Assembly (NCBI RefSeq): GCF_000143415.4
Contig: NW_003314317.1
Location: 664,296 to 728,295, forward strand
Direction of reading: 5' to 3'
From: Selaginella moellendorffii
Taxonomy: Eukaryota; Streptophyta; Lycopodiopsida; Selaginellales; Selaginellaceae
DNA length: 64,000 nt
The translations under genes were made by a program, and so were the position numbers. This document shows, one piece after another, positions 63,314 to 64,000 of the stretch. Numbering within the stretch: the first letter of the stretch is position 1; each line of letters begins with the position of its first letter. Below the pieces are notes generated by a model. It saw only the letters and a list, made by a program, of their open reading frames with translations, made no database searches and had not been told where the DNA came from.

Positions 63314-63479
63314 TTTCTACTTGGCCTAAAAGACTTACCATTTGAAGCCGAATGGAGGCCGTGACAATCGAGGCCGGACTCGCTGGCGAATGTGCACTGT
63401 GTGTGCAGCGGATCGTAGCAGCAAGGCTACTCTGCCACTTACAGTTGGAGAGTGGCGCTGAAATCTCCCGGGACGCCAA
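58291..63479 (-). pseudogene. Second copy of the ParB/MTase/HAD-like gene, disabled
   Basis: Exons 1-3 and 7-11 are present; intron 2 (61920-61867) is retained at the same place and length (54 bp). Lesions: TGG to TAG at 61041-61039 (Trp to stop, exon 3), the 569-bp deletion that removes the end of exon 3, exons 4-6 and four mini-introns and fuses exon 3 to exon 7 out of frame, and an inserted AA at about 58374 that shifts the last ~20 residues of the HAD-like domain. The TAG that interrupts copy 1 lies inside the deleted part, so this copy cannot tell whether that TAG is ancestral. Confidence 0.82.
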
Positions 63480-63952
63480 GTGGGCTGCGTGTGGGTGGCG
63501 GACTGGGCGGCGGAGTTGGCGGCGAAGTTACAAACTGGGTGTGTCTTGAAGTGGACGCTGATGCACATGAGCGCGATGCGAGCGCGAGTGTGATGCAAGC
63601 GCGAGTGGACGCCGATGCACACGAGAAACCTGTAGAGAAGGTAGATGAGCGCGAATGTGAGCGTGATCGCGAGGGGGAGTGCGATGCGAGCGCGAGTGTG
63701 ATGCGAGCGCGAGCGCAAGTACGAAGCAAAATGCAAAACCTAACCTCACACGCGCGAAATGTCACAACGGTTGGTAATCCCGCCACGTCATCATTCCTCG
63801 GACTTGGGCGCCACCATTAATTTCTGGATTGCCGCGCGCATGCAAGCACGCAAAATCCAAAAGAAATCCACAACGTCATCATTCCTCGGACTGCATGCAC
63901 GCGAAATCCAAAAGAAAGATCATGATTGGGATATCATTTAATACCCTCGCTA

Positions 63953-63960
63953 TATTTATA
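63953..63960 (-). promoter_or_regulatory. Candidate TATA box, second copy
   Basis: TATAAATA on the minus strand, unchanged from copy 1 (39990-39997). Confidence 0.42.
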
Positions 63961-64000
63961 CCATGCATGATTGGATATTCCAAAGCATCTTGTATTTCCA

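Larger units (their letters stand above)
57849..64000. mobile_element. 12.8-kb transposon, second copy, truncated by the window edge
   Basis: Begins with the same inverted repeat as 33337 with one change (TTTCG to TTTCA, a CpG-type transition). It is collinear with 33337-40060 with few substitutions. Differences: a 569-bp internal deletion matching 36088-36656, a 15-bp expansion in the acidic run, a 6-bp deletion in exon 10, a 2-bp insertion near the end of the HAD-like exon, and reshuffled GCGAGC repeats. The transposase half lies beyond the window. The high similarity indicates recent activity of the family. Confidence 0.9.

Noticed and set aside
1-64000. tRNA, rRNA or other structural RNA genes
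   Set aside because: None seen. The tRNA-like matches are only the short primer-binding sites of LTR elements.

Overview
The window looks like nuclear DNA of a streptophyte, probably a seed-free land plant such as a fern, lycophyte or moss (moderate confidence). The reasons are chromodomain Ty3/Gypsy elements, LTRs followed by initiator-Met-type primer sites, a plant-type CCCTAAA tract, and a host kinase whose C-terminus resembles plant Ig-PH proteins. One Gypsy family reads more like fungal and Tcn1-like chromoviruses, which I recall from seed-free plants but not seed plants. The species cannot be named from sequence alone.

Layout. 1-4412: an old non-coding LTR element ('R'), minus strand, with a 100-N assembly gap. 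4413-6445: AT-rich spacer. 6446-9874: the only ordinary host gene, an intronless tandem kinase-pseudokinase. 10716-28167: a second R element, decayed, interrupted by a LINE relic and by a complete but dead chromovirus, G1 (19684-27186). 28168-31159: a truncated second chromovirus, G2a. 31150-48590: a third R element, plus strand, split by a 12,788-bp DNA transposon at 33337-46124. 48590-57848: a pile-up of G2 fragments, R fragments and an LTR family G3. 57849-64000: a second copy of the DNA transposon, cut by the window edge and internally deleted.

The DNA transposon is the main discovery. It has perfect 24-bp terminal inverted repeats and a 4-bp target duplication (ATGA). The related R element at 1-3401 supplies the unoccupied site. 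It carries two divergent genes. The plus-strand gene encodes a 950-residue DDE-type transposase candidate. The minus-strand gene is an 11-exon, 1,690-codon model with a ParB/Srx-like domain, a degenerate methyltransferase-like domain, an acidic linker, a repeat region and a C-terminal HAD/FCP1-like domain. The exon lengths sum to a multiple of three and every junction keeps frame, but this copy has one in-frame TAG.

Scattered through the transposon are 26 copies (8 in the partial second copy) of a 22-bp palindrome with 11-bp arms. I found none with the same geometry outside it. Five of the ten introns of the minus gene contain palindromes, and four of those five are only 38-54 bp long, so the palindrome makes up much of the intron. 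This resembles an introner-like process confined to one transposon. Other palindromes lie in coding exons, the presumed 5' leader and flanks, which also fits a role as binding sites for an element-encoded protein. Most variation in the palindrome is CG to CA/TG, as expected from decay of methylated CpG. The LTR elements show similar decay, with many TGG to TAG and CAG/CAA to TAG/TAA changes.
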